From Ditibartonella apihabitans (lineage in GTDB: Bacteria; Pseudomonadota; Alphaproteobacteria; Rhizobiales; Rhizobiaceae), in NCBI RefSeq assembly GCF_002007485.1, contig NZ_CP015820.1:1550001-1614000 (forward strand): DNA of 64,000 bases. The letters run 5' to 3'. The notes beneath the pieces were generated by a model. The model was not told the DNA's origin and searched no databases. It worked only from the letters and a program-made list of their open reading frames with translations. Shown here piece after piece: positions 10,220-22,734 of this stretch (position 1 is its first letter; the number at the start of each line of letters is the position of its first letter). Position numbers and translations under genes: made by a program.

Positions 10220-10582
10220 TTAAAAGCTCAAACCACCTTCACGCGCTGCATCGGCCAAAGCCTTAATGCGACCATGATAAATATATGCACCGCGATCGAA
10301 TACAACTTCTTTAACGCCGGCAGCCTTGGCTCTCTCAGCAATAAGCTTACCGACAGCAGTTGCTGCCTTAACATTGGCACCACCCTTGAGCGAAGGACGA
10401 AGTTCCTTATCAAGAGTTGAAGCCGATGCGACTGTGCGACTATGCAAATCATCAATGATTTGAACATAAATATTCATATTTGAGCGATGAACACTCAATC
10501 TCAAGCGGCCGTTAGCAACCGCTTTGACCTGACGGCGAACACGCTGCGCGCGACGCTGAAGTATTTCTTTAGGCGAAGCCAT
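10220..10582 (-). CDS. rplR: 50S ribosomal protein L18
   Basis: L18 of 120 residues binds 5S rRNA with L5 and L25 in the central protuberance. The conserved Arg-Leu-Ser-Val-His-Arg-Ser start and the C-terminal Val-Phe-Asp-Arg-Gly and Tyr-His-Gly-Arg-Ile-Lys-Ala-Leu-Ala motifs are visible. It lies 12 bases after rplF. Confidence 0.98.
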   Translation of the reverse strand: MASPKEILQRRAQRVRRQVKAVANGRLRLSVHRSNMNIYVQIIDDLHSRTVASASTLDKELRPSLKGGANVKAATAVGKLIAERAKAAGVKEVVFDRGAYIYHGRIKALADAAREGGLSF

Positions 10583-10594
10583 GACGCAAGTTCC

Positions 10595-11128
10595 TTATTT
10601 CTTCTTGCCTTCTTTGCGCACGATACGCTCGTTCGCATATTTGACACCTTTACCTTTATAAGGTTCCGGCCCGCGATATTCGCGAATTTCGGCGGCAACC
10701 TGCCCAACCTTCTGCTTGTCAATTCCCGAAACCAGAATTTCAGTCGGCTTCGGAACTGCCACAGTGATACCTTCAGGAACATGATAAACCACATCATGAC
10801 TAAATCCCAAAGAAAGTTGAACATTCTTACCCTGCATCGCTGCACGATAACCAACACCGTTGATCTCAAGCTTCTTTTCAAAGCCACTCTTAACACCTTC
10901 AATGATATTTTCAATCATCGAACGGGACATTCCCCATTTCGAGCGTGCTTCCTTGGTTTGATCGCGCGGCGTTACATGAACCACATTATCTTCCAATTTG
11001 AGATGGATTTCGTCATCAGCAACGAAACTCAATTCTCCCTTAGGTCCTTTGACCTTGATCGCTTGCCCATCAACTGAAGCAGTAATGCCAGCCGGGACAT
11101 GAATCGGTTTTTTTCCAATACGTGACAT
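10595..11128 (-). CDS. rplF: 50S ribosomal protein L6
   Basis: L6 of 177 residues has the duplicated RNA-binding fold. It begins Met-Ser-Arg-Ile-Gly-Lys-Lys-Pro and ends with the conserved Gly-Pro-Glu-Pro-Tyr-Lys-Gly-Lys-Gly followed by a basic tail. It lies near the factor-binding site of the large subunit. Confidence 0.98.
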   Translation of the reverse strand: MSRIGKKPIHVPAGITASVDGQAIKVKGPKGELSFVADDEIHLKLEDNVVHVTPRDQTKEARSKWGMSRSMIENIIEGVKSGFEKKLEINGVGYRAAMQGKNVQLSLGFSHDVVYHVPEGITVAVPKPTEILVSGIDKQKVGQVAAEIREYRGPEPYKGKGVKYANERIVRKEGKKK

Positions 11129-11165
11129 TGTATTAACCTATCTTTCTAGCTTTTCCCGACATCTC

Positions 11166-11564
11166 TTAGAAGATGCGGCAAAGAAGCTCCCCACCAACAT
11201 TCTGCTCACGAGCCTCATGATCAGCCATCACACCTTTCGGAGTTGAAAGGATAGAAATGCCAAGACCGTTTGCAACTTGTGGAATAGACTTCACAGAAAC
11301 ATAAACGCGTCTACCGGGTTTCGAAACACGCGAAATTTCACGAATAACCGGTGCACCGTCAAAATATTTCAATTCGATTTCGAGCTCGGACTTACCGTTT
11401 TCAAAATCGATCTGACTATATCCGCGAATATAGCCTTCGGTCTGCAAAACATCGAGAACACGAGCACGCAATCTTGATGCAGGCGTCGAAACCTTCGACT
11501 TCTTGCGTCCGAGTGCATTACGGATACGGGTAAGCATATCTCCAAGAGGATCTGACATAGACAT
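11166..11564 (-). CDS. rpsH: 30S ribosomal protein S8
   Basis: S8 of 132 residues is a primary 16S rRNA binder. It has the family start ([12 protein letters not shown]) and the C-terminal [10 protein letters not shown] motif. In enterobacteria S8 represses the spc operon by binding its mRNA; whether this occurs here cannot be told. Confidence 0.98.
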   Translation of the reverse strand: MSMSDPLGDMLTRIRNALGRKKSKVSTPASRLRARVLDVLQTEGYIRGYSQIDFENGKSELEIELKYFDGAPVIREISRVSKPGRRVYVSVKSIPQVANGLGISILSTPKGVMADHEAREQNVGGELLCRIF

Positions 11565-11578
11565 TTACGAAACTCCTC

Positions 11579-11884
11579 TTACCAGCTTGATTTGACAACG
11601 CCGGGGATATGCCCGAACGAACCGAGATCACGCAATGCAATACGTGACATTTTCAATTTACGATAATAACCGCGCGGACGCCCTGTAACTTCACAACGGT
11701 TACGGATGCGAACCTTTGCCGAGTTACGAGGCAACTCGGCAAGCTGAATAGATGCGCGAAAGCGCTCTTCCAACGGCACCTTCTGATCCATGACAATTGC
11801 TTTCAGACGCGCACGGCGCGCTGCAAACTGCTTAGCCATCGCACGGCGATGCTTATTCTTCTCAACGGCACTTGTTTTGGCCAT
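11579..11884 (-). CDS. rpsN: 30S ribosomal protein S14
   Basis: S14 of 101 residues is the long, zinc-free form, with [12 protein letters not shown] but no paired CxxC motifs. The C-terminus ends Val-Val-Lys-Ser-Ser-Trp, as usual. It lies 14 bases before rpsH. Confidence 0.98.
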   Translation of the reverse strand: MAKTSAVEKNKHRRAMAKQFAARRARLKAIVMDQKVPLEERFRASIQLAELPRNSAKVRIRNRCEVTGRPRGYYRKLKMSRIALRDLGSFGHIPGVVKSSW

Positions 11885-11908
11885 AACTTTACCTCGCTAC
11901 GCTTGCCG

Positions 11909-12466
11909 TTACGCACGGAACGGAAAATTGAAACCGCGCAATAATTCACGCGCTTCATCATCCGTTTTCGCTGTCGTACAAACGATGATATCCATACCCC
12001 AGATTTGATCTACCTGATCGTAGTTGATTTCCGGGAACACAATGTGTTCTTTGATACCCATGGCAAAATTGCCACGACCGTCAAAACTTTTCGGATTAAG
12101 ACCACGAAAATCGCGAACGCGTGGCAAAGCAATTGTTACCAGACGATCAAGAAATTCATACATACGGTCTCTACGCAATGTAACTTTAGCACCGAGAGGC
12201 ATTCCCTCGCGAACCTTGAATGTCGCAACGGAATTACGTGCGTGTGTTACAATTGCTTTCTGCCCGGCAATAAGACTCAAATCTTCAGCAGCTCTGGCAG
12301 GTTTTTTGGAATCTGCAGTTGCTTCGCCAACACCCATATTGAGAACAACTTTCTCGACATAGGGAACCTGCATATTGTTTTCGTAATGAAACTTGTCTTG
12401 CAGTGCTTTGCGAACAACATTGACATAGTGCGTCTTCAAACGCGGCTCTTGAATCTTATCAGCCAT
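11909..12466 (-). CDS. rplE: 50S ribosomal protein L5
   Basis: L5 of 185 residues binds 5S rRNA and touches the P-site tRNA. The motifs Lys-Val-Val-Leu-Asn-Met-Gly-Val-Gly and Asn-Phe-Ala-Met-Gly-Ile-Lys-Glu-His are present, and it ends Gly-Phe-Asn-Phe-Pro-Phe-Arg. Its start overlaps the end of rplX by 8 bases, which suggests translational coupling. Confidence 0.98.
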   Translation of the reverse strand: MADKIQEPRLKTHYVNVVRKALQDKFHYENNMQVPYVEKVVLNMGVGEATADSKKPARAAEDLSLIAGQKAIVTHARNSVATFKVREGMPLGAKVTLRRDRMYEFLDRLVTIALPRVRDFRGLNPKSFDGRGNFAMGIKEHIVFPEINYDQVDQIWGMDIIVCTTAKTDDEARELLRGFNFPFRA

Positions 12467-12773
12467 TGATCAGATCTCCCGAACGCTTGGCAACGCGAAC
12501 CTTCTTGCCATCCTTCTCGATACGAAATCCTACACGAGTAGGTTTTCCATCCTTAGGATCGGCGATCGCCAATTTGGAAATATGAAGAGGAGCTTCTTTG
12601 GAAATAATGCCTGCTTCCTGAGTTTGCGTTTGCCGCTGATGGCGCTTCACCATATTGATACCGCGTACAATAGCAGTGTTTTCCTCAGGATTAACCTTGA
12701 TCACTTCCCCGTTGCGCCCTTTATCCTTACCTGAAAGGATGACGACTTTATCGCCTTTACGAATCTTGTTCAT
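12459..12773 (-). CDS. rplX: 50S ribosomal protein L24
   Basis: L24 of 104 residues is an assembly initiator of the large subunit with a KOW motif near the start ([13 protein letters not shown]). It lies 12 bases after rplN. Confidence 0.98.
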   Translation of the reverse strand: MNKIRKGDKVVILSGKDKGRNGEVIKVNPEENTAIVRGINMVKRHQRQTQTQEAGIISKEAPLHISKLAIADPKDGKPTRVGFRIEKDGKKVRVAKRSGDLING

Positions 12774-12785
12774 CGCAACGGCTCC

Positions 12786-13154
12786 CTATAGTACTTCTGG
12801 CGCGAGCGAAATGATCTTCATGTGATTCTTACCGCGAAGTTCACGGGGAACCGGTCCGAAGATACGAGTACCGATCGGCTCTTTCTTGTTATCAACCAAG
12901 ACAGCAGCATTTTTATCAAAACGAATAACGCTACCATCAGCGCGACGAATATCCTTGGCAGTACGAACCACCACAGCTTTCATCACATCACCTTTTTTTA
13001 CGCGGCCACGCGGAATTGCTTCTTTGACCGAGACAACAATAATGTCTCCGACAGAAGCGTATTTCCGCTTCGAGCCGCCCAGCACCTTGATGCACATGAC
13101 ACGACGGGCGCCGGAATTATCCGCGACGTCGAGGTTTGTTTGCATCTGAATCAT
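12786..13154 (-). CDS. rplN: 50S ribosomal protein L14
   Basis: L14 of 122 residues begins [15 protein letters not shown], the highly conserved family start, and forms an intersubunit bridge. The 144-base gap to rpsQ holds a small hairpin. Confidence 0.98.
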   Translation of the reverse strand: MIQMQTNLDVADNSGARRVMCIKVLGGSKRKYASVGDIIVVSVKEAIPRGRVKKGDVMKAVVVRTAKDIRRADGSVIRFDKNAAVLVDNKKEPIGTRIFGPVPRELRGKNHMKIISLAPEVL

Positions 13155-13250
13155 GACTGGCCGCCTTCTCTAAATGTTTACGTCCGGCAGTGCATTTGAC
13201 ACATTCGGACTTGCCTGTCAAATTATGATTAAGACTTTTTCAAACAAAAT

Positions 13251-13272
13251 GTTGGGCACAATAATACCCAAC
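13251..13272 (-). promoter_or_regulatory. hairpin between rpsQ and rplN
   Basis: GTTGGG and CCCAAC form a 6-bp stem with a 10-base loop, followed on the minus strand by ATTTTGTTTG. It is weaker than the other two intercistronic hairpins in the cluster; a partial attenuator or RNA-stabilising element is possible. Confidence 0.35.
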
Positions 13273-13298
13273 CTTTTGTTTATCAAAAATCCGATTTA

Positions 13299-13538
13299 TT
13301 AAGCAGCGCCGTTTTTAACAACGACCCAGCGCTTGTCTTTCGAAATTGGCTTCGATTCTTGAATAAAGACCTGATCACCAACTTTGAATTCGTTGTTTTC
13401 GTCATGCGCTTTGTACTTCTTGGACTGGCTGACAGTCTTTTGTAACAGCGGATGCGAATAGCGCCGCTCTACTTTGACTACAACAGTCTTGTCGTTCTTA
13501 TCGCTGACGACAACGCCTTGCAGAATGCGTTTAGGCAT
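13299..13538 (-). CDS. rpsQ: 30S ribosomal protein S17
   Basis: S17 of 79 residues is an OB-fold primary 16S rRNA binder. It carries the conserved [10 protein letters not shown] start and the Arg-Tyr-Ser-His-Pro-Leu motif. It lies 12 bases after rpmC. Confidence 0.98.
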   Translation of the reverse strand: MPKRILQGVVVSDKNDKTVVVKVERRYSHPLLQKTVSQSKKYKAHDENNEFKVGDQVFIQESKPISKDKRWVVVKNGAA

Positions 13539-13550
13539 GTCTTAACTTCC

Positions 13551-13751
13551 TTAAGCCTTGCTTTCGGCCGCCTTCTGGCGGGCGATTGTTTTTATGCGTG
13601 CGATATCACGGCGAACCTGTTTAACGCGCGCTGTTTTTTCCAACTGACCAGTTGCTTTCTGGAAACGCAGATTGAACTGCTCTTTCTTGAGCTTGGCCAA
13701 CTCTTCATTCATCTGATCGAGCGTCTGGGCCCGTACTTCTGAGGCTTTCAT
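13551..13751 (-). CDS. rpmC: 50S ribosomal protein L29
   Basis: L29 of 66 residues is a helical hairpin near the exit tunnel. The typical [11 protein letters not shown] and Arg-Arg-Asp-Ile-Ala-Arg-Ile-Lys-Thr motifs are visible. It lies 12 bases after rplP. Confidence 0.98.
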   Translation of the reverse strand: MKASEVRAQTLDQMNEELAKLKKEQFNLRFQKATGQLEKTARVKQVRRDIARIKTIARQKAAESKA

Positions 13752-13763
13752 CGCTTAGTCCCT

Positions 13764-14177
13764 TTATTCAGCTATACGCTGGACGAAACGTGTTTTAATT
13801 GGAAGCTTTGATGCGCCCAACCGTAACGCTTCACGTGCCACATCTTCAGGTACGCCGTCAAGCTCAAACATGATACGTCCTGGTGCAACACGCGTTGCCC
13901 AAAATTCGACAGCGCCTTTACCTTTACCCATACGAACTTCGGTAGGCTTCGATGATACCGGAACATCCGGAAAAACGCGGATCCACACACGGCCGGCACG
14001 CTTCATCTGACGCGTGATAGCACGACGGGCCGCCTCGAGCTGACGTGCAGTAACACGTTCCGGCTCCATAGCCTTAAGACCGTAGGCACCAAAATTAAGT
14101 TCCGTACCACCCTTCGAAACACCGTGAATACGGCCTTTGAATTGCTTGCGGAACTTTGTGCGTTTTGGCTGCAACAT
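13764..14177 (-). CDS. rplP: 50S ribosomal protein L16
   Basis: L16 of 137 residues helps position the A-site tRNA. It has the family start ([11 protein letters not shown]) and the conserved Arg-Met-Gly-Lys-Gly-Lys-Gly segment. Confidence 0.98.
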   Translation of the reverse strand: MLQPKRTKFRKQFKGRIHGVSKGGTELNFGAYGLKAMEPERVTARQLEAARRAITRQMKRAGRVWIRVFPDVPVSSKPTEVRMGKGKGAVEFWATRVAPGRIMFELDGVPEDVAREALRLGASKLPIKTRFVQRIAE

Positions 14178-14215
14178 TGTTCTCTACTCCAAATCCTTTT
14201 TTGCCCGTCTAAAAA

Positions 14216-14926
14216 TCAGGCGTTTTCACGACGGCGGTTCGAATTCGAACCTTGATTATCGCCTTCAGTAGCACGACGTTCTGAAGCCATCGGGTCATGT
14301 TCAAGAATTTCGCCCTTGAATACCCAAACTTTCACGCCACAAATACCATAGGCAGTATTGGCTTCCGCTGTGCCGTAATCAATATCCGCACGCAAGGTAT
14401 GAAGCGGAACGCGGCCTTCGCGGTACCATTCCATACGGGCAATTTCAGCACCACCAAGACGGCCGGCACAATTGATACGGATACCTTCAGCACCAAGACG
14501 CATTGCCGACTGGACGGCACGCTTCATAGCGCGACGGAAAGCCACACGACGTTCCAATTGCTGGGCAATTGACTGGGCAATCAACTCGGCGTCGATTTCC
14601 GGTTTGCGGACTTCAACGATATTCAAAGCAGTGTCGGCATGTGTCATTTCAGACAATTTGCGACGCAACTTCTCGATGTCGGCACCCTTCTTACCAATGA
14701 TCAGGCCCGGACGAGCCGAATGAATGGTAACACGGCACTTTTTATGCGGACGCTCAATAACGACTTCCGAAATAGCTGCCTGCTTCAACTCGTTCATCAC
14801 ATATTTGCGGATTTTCAAATCCTCATGCAATAAACGACCATATTCACCGGTATCGGCATACCAACGAGAATCCCATGTACGATTGATACCGAGACGAAGC
14901 CCGATTGGATTGATCTTCTGACCCAT
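14216..14926 (-). CDS. rpsC: 30S ribosomal protein S3
   Basis: S3 of 236 residues has the KH domain ([12 protein letters not shown]) and lines the mRNA entry channel. The tail is rich in Arg, Asn and Ser, as in many rhizobia. Its ATG overlaps the rplV stop by one base (TAATG), so the two are likely coupled in translation. Confidence 0.98.
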   Translation of the reverse strand: MGQKINPIGLRLGINRTWDSRWYADTGEYGRLLHEDLKIRKYVMNELKQAAISEVVIERPHKKCRVTIHSARPGLIIGKKGADIEKLRRKLSEMTHADTALNIVEVRKPEIDAELIAQSIAQQLERRVAFRRAMKRAVQSAMRLGAEGIRINCAGRLGGAEIARMEWYREGRVPLHTLRADIDYGTAEANTAYGICGVKVWVFKGEILEHDPMASERRATEGDNQGSNSNRRRENA

Positions 14927-15315
14927 TATGCGGCCTCCTCTTTATCGGACACTTCACGAACAACAATTGTAAGATGAGAGAACGGACGCAAAATTCTGCT
15001 GGCGCGGCCACGACCACGCACATGAAACCGCTTCATAACAATCGACTTACCGACTGAAGCTTCCGCCACGATAAGCGAATCGACATCCAAATCGTGATTG
15101 TTTTCTGCATTGGCAATCGCAGATTCCAACGTCTTTTTCACCGTATCGGCAATGCGTTTACGAGAAAAAGTCAAATCTGCAAGAGCTGTATTAACCTTTT
15201 TACCGCGAATCATTGCCGCTACAAGATTAAGCTTCTGCGGGCTGACACGAATTGTGCGAGCGACTGCCTTTGCTTCATTATCTTTAAGCTGGCGCGGAGC
15301 CTTAGCTTTGCCCAT
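14926..15315 (-). CDS. rplV: 50S ribosomal protein L22
   Basis: L22 of 129 residues has a beta-hairpin that lines the exit tunnel; the hairpin's basic segment near Arg-Gly-Arg-Gly-Arg-Ala-Ser-Arg is visible. It ends in overlap with rpsC. Confidence 0.98.
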   Translation of the reverse strand: MGKAKAPRQLKDNEAKAVARTIRVSPQKLNLVAAMIRGKKVNTALADLTFSRKRIADTVKKTLESAIANAENNHDLDVDSLIVAEASVGKSIVMKRFHVRGRGRASRILRPFSHLTIVVREVSDKEEAA

Positions 15316-15317
15316 TA

Positions 15318-15596
15318 TTACTTCCTCTTCGCTTTCTTGTCCGCACCGTGACCATAATAGCTGCGGGTTGGAGCGAACTCACCGAACTTATGTCCGACCA
15401 TTTCTTCCGAAACAGAAACAGGAACATGCTTGTTTCCGTTATAGACACCAAAGGTCAGGCCAACAAATTGCGGCAAAATCGTGGAGCGACGGCTCCACAT
15501 TTTAATAACCTCGTTACGACCGCCGGCACGTACCTTCTCAGCTTTCTTGAGAAGATAGCCGTCAACAAACGGTCCTTTCCATACTGAACGAGCCAC
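15318..15596 (-). CDS. rpsS: 30S ribosomal protein S19
   Basis: S19 of 92 residues sits in the small-subunit head with S13. The conserved start ([10 protein letters not shown]) and the [11 protein letters not shown] motif are clear. Confidence 0.98.
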   Translation of the reverse strand: MARSVWKGPFVDGYLLKKAEKVRAGGRNEVIKMWSRRSTILPQFVGLTFGVYNGNKHVPVSVSEEMVGHKFGEFAPTRSYYGHGADKKAKRK

Positions 15597-15611
15597 TTCA
15601 GACTACCTCTC

Positions 15612-16445
15612 TTATTTCTTGCGTTGATGACGTGAGCGCATGATGAATTTATCAGTCGCCTTATTCGAACGTGTACGCTTACCTTTTGTAGGCTTACCCC
15701 ACGGAGAAACCGGATGACGACCGCCTGATGTACGACCTTCACCACCACCATGAGGGTGATCGACAGGGTTCATTGCAACACCACGAACATGCGGACGCTT
15801 GCCACGCCAACGGGCACGACCAGCTTTACCATCGTTTGTGTTACCATGATCCGAATTCGAAACGGCGCCAACAGTTGCATAACAGCCACTGGAAACCAGA
15901 CGTTGTTCACCCGAATTCAAACGAAGAATAGCCATTCCCTGATCACGACCAACAAGCTGGGCGTAAGTACCGGCCGAACGGGCAATCTGCCCGCCTTTAC
16001 CTGGCTTCATTTCAACATTGTGGATGATCGTACCGACAGGCATATTACCAAGAGGCATCGAGTTGCCGGGCTTGACGTCAACATTAACGCCAGCAACAAC
16101 CGTATCACCGACACCCAAACGTTGCGGAGCCAAAATGTAGCTCAGATGACCATCTTCATAACGAATGAGCGCAATAAACGCTGTCCGGTTCGGATCATAT
16201 TCCAAACGCTCTACTTTTGCAGGCATATCACGTTTCAAACGCTTGAAGTCCACAAAGCGATAAGTTCTTTTATGACCGCCGCCCTGATAACGGGCAGTTA
16301 CACGGCCGCGATTATTACGACCGCCTTTCGACGACAGCCCTTCGGTCAGCGCTTTTACTGGCTTGCCTTTGTAAAGACCTGAACGATCTACAATAACAAG
16401 CTGACGCTGCCCTGGCGTGGTCGGATTAAAGTGCTTGAGTGCCAT
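15612..16445 (-). CDS. rplB: 50S ribosomal protein L2
   Basis: L2 of 277 residues supports the peptidyl-transferase centre. It carries the hallmark [13 protein letters not shown] segment with the functionally important histidine, and the C-terminal Lys-Gly-Lys-Arg-Thr-Arg region. Length is standard. Confidence 0.98.
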   Translation of the reverse strand: MALKHFNPTTPGQRQLVIVDRSGLYKGKPVKALTEGLSSKGGRNNRGRVTARYQGGGHKRTYRFVDFKRLKRDMPAKVERLEYDPNRTAFIALIRYEDGHLSYILAPQRLGVGDTVVAGVNVDVKPGNSMPLGNMPVGTIIHNVEMKPGKGGQIARSAGTYAQLVGRDQGMAILRLNSGEQRLVSSGCYATVGAVSNSDHGNTNDGKAGRARWRGKRPHVRGVAMNPVDHPHGGGEGRTSGGRHPVSPWGKPTKGKRTRSNKATDKFIMRSRHQRKK

Positions 16446-16465
16446 TATTCCTAACTCCGAGCCTC

Positions 16466-16759
16466 TTAAAGACCAGTCGAAACGTCGATTGACTGACCTT
16501 CAGCCAGCGTCACGATCGCTTTTTTGACATCACTCTGTCGACCGACAACGCCTTTAAAACGTTTCACCTTACCCTTACGGGTTGTTGTATTCACTGCTGT
16601 AACTTTGACACCAAATAAAGCTTCAACAGCCGCTTTGATTTCAGATTTTGTCGCCTTGGGGGTAACCTTGAAAACGACCTGATTGTTTTCCGATAGCATC
16701 GTCGATTTTTCGGTAATAACCGGACTTACGACGACATCATAGTGGCGAAGATCTGTCAT
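16466..16759 (-). CDS. rplW: 50S ribosomal protein L23
   Basis: L23 of 97 residues lies at the tunnel exit and is the docking site for trigger factor and SRP. The Val-Ile-Thr-Glu-Lys-Ser motif near the start is conserved. Its ATG overlaps the rplD stop by four bases. Confidence 0.98.
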   Translation of the reverse strand: MTDLRHYDVVVSPVITEKSTMLSENNQVVFKVTPKATKSEIKAAVEALFGVKVTAVNTTTRKGKVKRFKGVVGRQSDVKKAIVTLAEGQSIDVSTGL

Positions 16760-17376
16760 TTGAACCGCTCCTCAAGGGCTTCGACAGCTGCTTTGGACAA
16801 AACAAGTTTGCCACGACGCAGAATGTCATAAACATTAATCCCCTGAACCGGCAAAACATCTACATTTGGAATGTTCGATGCGGCACGGGAAAACTTCAAA
16901 TCAATTTCCTTACCACCGATGAGCAGTGCATCAGAAAAACCGAGTTTTGCGAAATCCTTGGCTAAAACTTTCGTTTTTGCTTCTTTGACATTCAACTCGT
17001 CCACAATGATCAGATCATTGGCTTTGACTTTTGCCGACAATGCATGGCGCAAACCCAAAGCACGAACCTTTTTCGGTAGTTCATGTGCATGGCTGCGGAC
17101 AACTGGCCCGTGAGCCTTACCACCACCACGGAATTGCGGAACACGAGCAGATGAATGACGGGCGCGGCCTGTCCCCTTCTGCTTGTACATTTTTGCGCCC
17201 GAACGCGATACATCGGCGCGTGTCTGGCTTTGATGTGTACCTTGCTGACGACGGGCGAGCTGCCAACGGACAACACGTTGTAGAATATCTTCACGAGGAT
17301 CTAAACCGAAGACATCTTCCGATACCTTCAATTTGCCAGCATCCTTGCCGTCAAGAGTAGTTACGATGAGATCCAT
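16756..17376 (-). CDS. rplD: 50S ribosomal protein L4
   Basis: L4 of 206 residues has the extended tunnel loop ([12 protein letters not shown]) and the globular domain. In enterobacteria L4 represses the S10 operon; no S10 leader homologous to that system is evident here. Confidence 0.98.
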   Translation of the reverse strand: MDLIVTTLDGKDAGKLKVSEDVFGLDPREDILQRVVRWQLARRQQGTHQSQTRADVSRSGAKMYKQKGTGRARHSSARVPQFRGGGKAHGPVVRSHAHELPKKVRALGLRHALSAKVKANDLIIVDELNVKEAKTKVLAKDFAKLGFSDALLIGGKEIDLKFSRAASNIPNVDVLPVQGINVYDILRRGKLVLSKAAVEALEERFK

Positions 17377-17378
17377 TA

Positions 17379-18116
17379 TCAGGCTCCCTCAGCGACTGTA
17401 GCTTCCGCCTTGGGGGCAGCAGCATCTGTTTTAGCATTCTTTGGCTGACGCAAAGCGGCTGGCTTCGGTGCATTCTCCGGAACGCTCTTCTTGACAGCAT
17501 CCCTTACCAAAATCCAGGCACCTTTCGAACCGGGAACAGCACCGCGAACCAAAATCAACCCGCGATCAGCGTCGGTTGAAACAACTTCTATATTCAAAGT
17601 TGTAATTCTCGTCTGCCCCATATGGCCGGCCATTTTCTTACCCTTAAACACTTTACCCGGATCCTGACGTTGACCCGTCGAACCATGGGCACGGTGTGTA
17701 ATGGAGTTACCGTGCGACGCACGATGTCCGCCAAAATTATGACGTTTCATAACGCCGGCGAAACCTTTACCGATTGATGTACCGGTGACATCAACCAATT
17801 GACCGGGAACAAAATGTTCCGCAGTAATCTCGGCCCCAACCTCCAAAAGATTGTCGGGACTTACACGAAATTCCGCAATTTTTGCTTTCGGTTCAACCGA
17901 AGCCTTTGCAAAATGACCACGCAACGCTTGAGAAGTGTTTTTCACCTTTGCAAGCCCTACGCCTAACTGAACAGCTGTGTAGCCGTTCTTCTCAACTGTA
18001 CGCTGAGCAACAACCTGACAATTCTCCAAACGCAGAACTGTAACAGGTACATGTTCTCCGGCATCATTATAGACGCGGGTCATGCCCAGCTTTTGTGCTA
18101 TTACACCTGAACGCAT
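17379..18116 (-). CDS. rplC: 50S ribosomal protein L3
   Basis: L3 of 245 residues shows the [13 protein letters not shown] segment, which includes the glutamine methylated by PrmB in other bacteria. The C-terminal tail is Ala-, Lys- and Pro-rich. The frame is open eight codons further upstream, but ATG at 18116 follows GGAAGGA and gives the usual Met-Arg-Ser-Gly-Val-Ile-Ala-Gln-Lys start. Confidence 0.96.
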   Translation of the reverse strand: MRSGVIAQKLGMTRVYNDAGEHVPVTVLRLENCQVVAQRTVEKNGYTAVQLGVGLAKVKNTSQALRGHFAKASVEPKAKIAEFRVSPDNLLEVGAEITAEHFVPGQLVDVTGTSIGKGFAGVMKRHNFGGHRASHGNSITHRAHGSTGQRQDPGKVFKGKKMAGHMGQTRITTLNIEVVSTDADRGLILVRGAVPGSKGAWILVRDAVKKSVPENAPKPAALRQPKNAKTDAAAPKAEATVAEGA

Positions 18117-18143
18117 CGGGTTCGTTCCTTCCGTCCCCAAGCC

Positions 18144-18452
18144 TTAAAGCTTGATCTCGACATCAACACCAGCAGAAAGGTCGAGCTTCATAAGCGCGTC
18201 CACAGTCTGCGGCGTCGGATCAACAATATCAAGAAGACGCTTATGTGTACGCATCTCAAACTGCTCACGGCTCTTCTTGTCGATGTGCGGCCCACGATTA
18301 ACCGTGAACTTCTCGATTCGCGTAGGAAGCGGAATCGGTCCACGGATATTGGCGCCAGTACGCTTGGCGGTCGACACAATCTCACGTGTCGATGCGTCAA
18401 GAATCCGGTGATCAAACGCTTTTAAGCGAATGCGGATGTTCTGACCGTTCAT
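18144..18452 (-). CDS. rpsJ: 30S ribosomal protein S10
   Basis: S10 of 102 residues (also NusE, a part of antitermination complexes) matches the family from [10 protein letters not shown]. The open frame extends 13 codons further upstream into a non-conserved stretch, so the start is placed at 18452. Confidence 0.97.
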   Translation of the reverse strand: MNGQNIRIRLKAFDHRILDASTREIVSTAKRTGANIRGPIPLPTRIEKFTVNRGPHIDKKSREQFEMRTHKRLLDIVDPTPQTVDALMKLDLSAGVDVEIKL

Positions 18453-18518
18453 ACTTTTCTTATCCCTGTCAATTGGAACGTCTTTTTTCAAAGACGCTCC
18501 TTAACAATTAAAATTCAA

Positions 18519-19694
18519 CTATTCAATGATTTTAGAAACGATACCGGCACCAACAGTGTGGCCACCTTCACGGATAGCGAAGCGGAGCTTCTCTTCCATA
18601 GCAACCGGAACAATCAGTGTGACATCCATCGTAACATTATCACCTGGCATAACCATTTCTGTACCTTCCGGCAGTGTTACAATACCGGTAACATCTGTCG
18701 TACGGAAATAGAACTGAGGACGATAATTGGTGAAAAATGGTGTGTGACGACCACCTTCATCCTTTGTCAAAATATAAGCTTCTGCCTTGAACTTGGTGTG
18801 CGGTGTAACTGTACCGGGCTTTGCCAATACCTGTCCACGTTCAACACCTTCACGTTCAATACCACGAAGAAGTGCACCAATGTTGTCGCCTGCTTCACCT
18901 TCATCAAGAAGCTTGCGGAACATTTCAACGCCGGTTACCGTCGTCTTTGTCGTCGGACGAATACCAACAATTTCAACTTCGTCACCAACCTTGACAACAC
19001 CGCGTTCAACACGACCGGTAACAACTGTACCACGACCGGAAATCGAGAACACGTCTTCAATCGGCATCAAGAAAGGCTGATCAATCGGACGCTTCGGAGT
19101 TGGAATATATTCATCAACTTCATGCATCAAAAGACGAACAGCATCTTCACCGATTTCCTTGTTGGTGCCTTCAAGAGCAGCCAATGCAGAACCCTTAACA
19201 ATCGGAATCTCGTCGCCAGGGAAATCATATTTGGAAAGAAGTTCACGAACTTCAAGCTCGACAAGCTCGAGAAGTTCTTCATCATCTACCTGATCAACCT
19301 TGTTCAAGAAAACAACAATTGCAGGAACGCCAACCTGACGGGCAAGAAGAATGTGTTCACGTGTCTGAGGCATCGGGCCATCAGCAGCAGAAACAACAAG
19401 AATTGCACCGTCCATCTGGGCAGCACCGGTGATCATGTTCTTGACATAGTCAGCGTGTCCCGGACAATCAACGTGGGCGTAGTGACGCTTCTCTGTCTCG
19501 TATTCTACGTGCGCTGTAGAAATCGTGATACCACGAGCACGTTCTTCCGGCGCAGCATCAATCTGGTCATACGCCTTGAACTCACCAAAATATTTTGTAA
19601 TCGCTGCCGTCAGCGTTGTCTTACCATGGTCAACGTGACCAATCGTGCCGATATTTACATGCGGCTTCGTACGTTCATATTTGGACTTTGCCAT
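18519..19694 (-). CDS. tuf: Elongation factor Tu
   Basis: EF-Tu of 391 residues delivers aminoacyl-tRNA to the ribosome. The G1 ([10 protein letters not shown]), G3 (Asp-Cys-Pro-Gly-His) and G4 (Asn-Lys-Val-Asp) motifs are intact, and domains II and III follow. An in-frame start lies five codons upstream, but ATG at 19694 after GAGAGCTCAGATGGC gives the standard Met-Ala-Lys-Ser-Lys start. It lies between fusA and rpsJ. Confidence 0.98.
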   Translation of the reverse strand: MAKSKYERTKPHVNIGTIGHVDHGKTTLTAAITKYFGEFKAYDQIDAAPEERARGITISTAHVEYETEKRHYAHVDCPGHADYVKNMITGAAQMDGAILVVSAADGPMPQTREHILLARQVGVPAIVVFLNKVDQVDDEELLELVELEVRELLSKYDFPGDEIPIVKGSALAALEGTNKEIGEDAVRLLMHEVDEYIPTPKRPIDQPFLMPIEDVFSISGRGTVVTGRVERGVVKVGDEVEIVGIRPTTKTTVTGVEMFRKLLDEGEAGDNIGALLRGIEREGVERGQVLAKPGTVTPHTKFKAEAYILTKDEGGRHTPFFTNYRPQFYFRTTDVTGIVTLPEGTEMVMPGDNVTMDVTLIVPVAMEEKLRFAIREGGHTVGAGIVSKIIE

Positions 19695-19758
19695 CTGAGC
19701 TCTCTCCATTTCCTGCCCTATTCAGGGCTGAGTTGAAAGTTAATACGTAACCGCCTGA

Positions 19759-21843
19759 TTACGCGAATTTTTTCTGAATTTCTTGAGCCACTGCCGTCGG
19801 CACTGGTTCATAATGATCAAATTGCATTGTGTATTGGGCACGCCCCTGGCTCATCGAACGCAAGCTATTGACATAACCAAACATGTTTGCGAGCGGAACC
19901 ATAGCGTCAACCACGGTTGCAATACCTCTCGGCTCTGTACCGGAAATTTGTCCGCGACGGGAATTCAAATCACCAATAACATCACCAACATAATCTTCCG
20001 GTGTGACAACCTCGACCTTCATAATCGGTTCGAGAAGCTGAGCTCCGGCTTTCTGGGCGCCTTCACGGAATGCAGCTCGACCGGCAATTTCGAAAGCAAG
20101 AACCGAAGAGTCAACATCGTGGTAGGCACCATCAAGCAAAGTGGCTTTAACACCCTGCATCGGGAAACCGGCCAGAGGACCCGACCCCATAACACTTTCG
20201 AGGCCTTTTTGAACACCCGGAATATATTCCTTAGGAACAGCACCGCCAACGATCTTGGATTCAAACAGCAAACCTTCACCGTCATAAGGTTCAAAAAGAA
20301 TCTTGACGCGAGCAAACTGACCCGAACCACCAGATTGCTTCTTATGGGTATAGTCAACTTCAGCCGGTTTCGTAATCGTTTCACGATAAGCAACCTGTGG
20401 CTGGCCAACATTGGCTTCAACTTTGAATTCGCGACGCATACGATCAACGATGATATCCAGATGAAGTTCACCCATACCAGCAATAATAGTCTGACCGGAT
20501 TCCTCATCCGATTTAACACGGAATGACGGATCTTCAGCGGCCAAACGATTGAGCGCGATGCCCATCTTTTCCTGATCGGCTTTTGTCTTTGGCTCGATTG
20601 CAATTTCAATAACCGGATCAGGAAATTCCATGCGTTCGAGAATGACCGGATGAAGCGGATCGCAAAGGGTATCGCCTGTTGTTGTCTCTTTCAAACCTGC
20701 CAATGCAACAATATCGCCAGCAAAAGCTTCATCAATATCTGTACGTGCATTCGAATGCATCAACAGCATACGACCGATACGTTCTTTCTTACCTTTTACA
20801 GTGTTTTCAAGAGAGACACCTTTATGCAACTCGCCCGAATAGATACGGCAGAAAGTCAACGAGCCAACAAACGGGTCGTTCATAATCTTGAATGCCAACA
20901 TCGAAAGAGGAGCGGCATCAGAAGATTCACGCGTTGTTTCTTCACCTGTCTTAACATCGACGCCCTGAATAGCAGGAACATCAACCGGAGACGGAAGATA
21001 AGAGACAACTGCATCCAGCAAAGGTTGAACACCCTTATTCTTAAAAGCAGAACCACAAAGAACCGGATGGAAGAGTACTTCACAAGTACCCTTACGGATC
21101 AATGCAATCAGCTCTTCATTAGTCGGCATTTTACCTTCGAGATAGGCTTCGGTAGCTGCTTCATCAACTTCAACAGCAGACTCAACCAGTTTCTCACGAT
21201 ATTCTTCAGCTTTTTCCTTCATATTAGCAGGAATTTCGCTGGTAACTGTATGACCGCCAATCGAACCATCCCACGTAAGGGCTTTCATATCAATAAGGTC
21301 AATAACGCCTTCGAAATCATTTTCTGCACCGATTGGCAATTGAAGCACCAGCGCCTTTGCACCAAGACGTGAACCGACCATTTCAACGCTGCGATAAAAG
21401 TCAGCGCCGATCTTGTCCATCTTGTTGACAAAAACCATCCTTGGTACGTGATATTTTTCAGCCTGACGCCAGACAGTTTCAGTCTGGGGCTCAACACCGG
21501 CATTCGCATCAAGAAGTGCAATAGCACCATCAAGAACACGCAAAGAACGTTCGACTTCAATCGTAAAATCGACATGTCCCGGGGTGTCAATAATATTGAA
21601 CCGGCACTTCTCGCCGTTACGACCTCTCCAGAAGGTGGTTGTCGCAGCAGAGGTAATGGTAATACCACGTTCCTGCTCCTGCTCCATCCAATCCATCGTA
21701 GAAGCGCCATCATGCGTTTCGCCGATTTTATGATTCTTACCGGTGTAGTAAAGAATACGCTCGGTCATTGTGGTCTTACCGGCATCAATATGCGCCATAA
21801 TACCAAAATTGCGATAATCTTCGATTTTATACTCGCGAGCCAT
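19759..21843 (-). CDS. fusA: Elongation factor G
   Basis: EF-G of 694 residues drives translocation. The GTPase motifs are complete (Ala-His-Ile-Asp-Ala-Gly-Lys-Thr-Thr near residue 17, Asp-Thr-Pro-Gly-His, Asn-Lys-Met-Asp) and domains II to V follow at full length. It lies 30 bases after rpsG. Confidence 0.98.
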   Translation of the reverse strand: MAREYKIEDYRNFGIMAHIDAGKTTMTERILYYTGKNHKIGETHDGASTMDWMEQEQERGITITSAATTTFWRGRNGEKCRFNIIDTPGHVDFTIEVERSLRVLDGAIALLDANAGVEPQTETVWRQAEKYHVPRMVFVNKMDKIGADFYRSVEMVGSRLGAKALVLQLPIGAENDFEGVIDLIDMKALTWDGSIGGHTVTSEIPANMKEKAEEYREKLVESAVEVDEAATEAYLEGKMPTNEELIALIRKGTCEVLFHPVLCGSAFKNKGVQPLLDAVVSYLPSPVDVPAIQGVDVKTGEETTRESSDAAPLSMLAFKIMNDPFVGSLTFCRIYSGELHKGVSLENTVKGKKERIGRMLLMHSNARTDIDEAFAGDIVALAGLKETTTGDTLCDPLHPVILERMEFPDPVIEIAIEPKTKADQEKMGIALNRLAAEDPSFRVKSDEESGQTIIAGMGELHLDIIVDRMRREFKVEANVGQPQVAYRETITKPAEVDYTHKKQSGGSGQFARVKILFEPYDGEGLLFESKIVGGAVPKEYIPGVQKGLESVMGSGPLAGFPMQGVKATLLDGAYHDVDSSVLAFEIAGRAAFREGAQKAGAQLLEPIMKVEVVTPEDYVGDVIGDLNSRRGQISGTEPRGIATVVDAMVPLANMFGYVNSLRSMSQGRAQYTMQFDHYEPVPTAVAQEIQKKFA

Positions 21844-21873
21844 ATTTTTTGCTTTCGATTAAAAAGAGTTCTC

Positions 21874-22356
<483 letters not shown>

Positions 22357-22362
22357 TCAAAC

Positions 22363-22734
22363 TTATTTAGGACGCTTGGCACCGTATTTGGAACGGCGCT
22401 GCTTACGATTCTTAACACCTTGTGTATCAAGCACACCACGAATGATGTGATAACGAACACCAGGCAAATCCTTAACACGTCCGCCACGAATCATGACAAC
22501 GGAGTGTTCCTGAAGGTTATGACCTTCACCAGGAATATAACCAATAACTTCAAAACCATTGGTCAAACGAACCTTGGCAACCTTACGGAGAGCCGAATTA
22601 GGTTTCTTTGGTGTCGTTGTATAAACGCGCGTGCACACACCACGCTTTTGCGGGTTTGCCTGCAAAGCAGGAACCTTATTACGCTTGACCGGCGCTGTAC
22701 GCGGCTTGCGGATCAACTGGTTTACGGTAGGCAT
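22363..22734 (-). CDS. rpsL: 30S ribosomal protein S12
   Basis: S12 of 123 residues controls decoding accuracy. The loop Thr-Pro-Lys-Lys-Pro-Asn-Ser-Ala-Leu has both lysines (residues 43-44), and Gly-Gly-Arg-Val-Lys-Asp-Leu-Pro is normal. The positions usually changed in streptomycin resistance are therefore wild type. It is the first gene of the supercluster; no rpoC lies upstream. Confidence 0.98.
   Translation of the reverse strand: MPTVNQLIRKPRTAPVKRNKVPALQANPQKRGVCTRVYTTTPKKPNSALRKVAKVRLTNGFEVIGYIPGEGHNLQEHSVVMIRGGRVKDLPGVRYHIIRGVLDTQGVKNRKQRRSKYGAKRPK

Noticed and set aside
15750..16382. 210-codon open frame antisense to rplB
   Set aside because: Shadow frame; no ribosome site, and L2 on the other strand is certain.
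18558..19736. 392-codon open frame antisense to tuf
   Set aside because: Shadow of the biased codon use of tuf on the opposite strand; product is Asn/Thr/Cys-rich without any fold signature.
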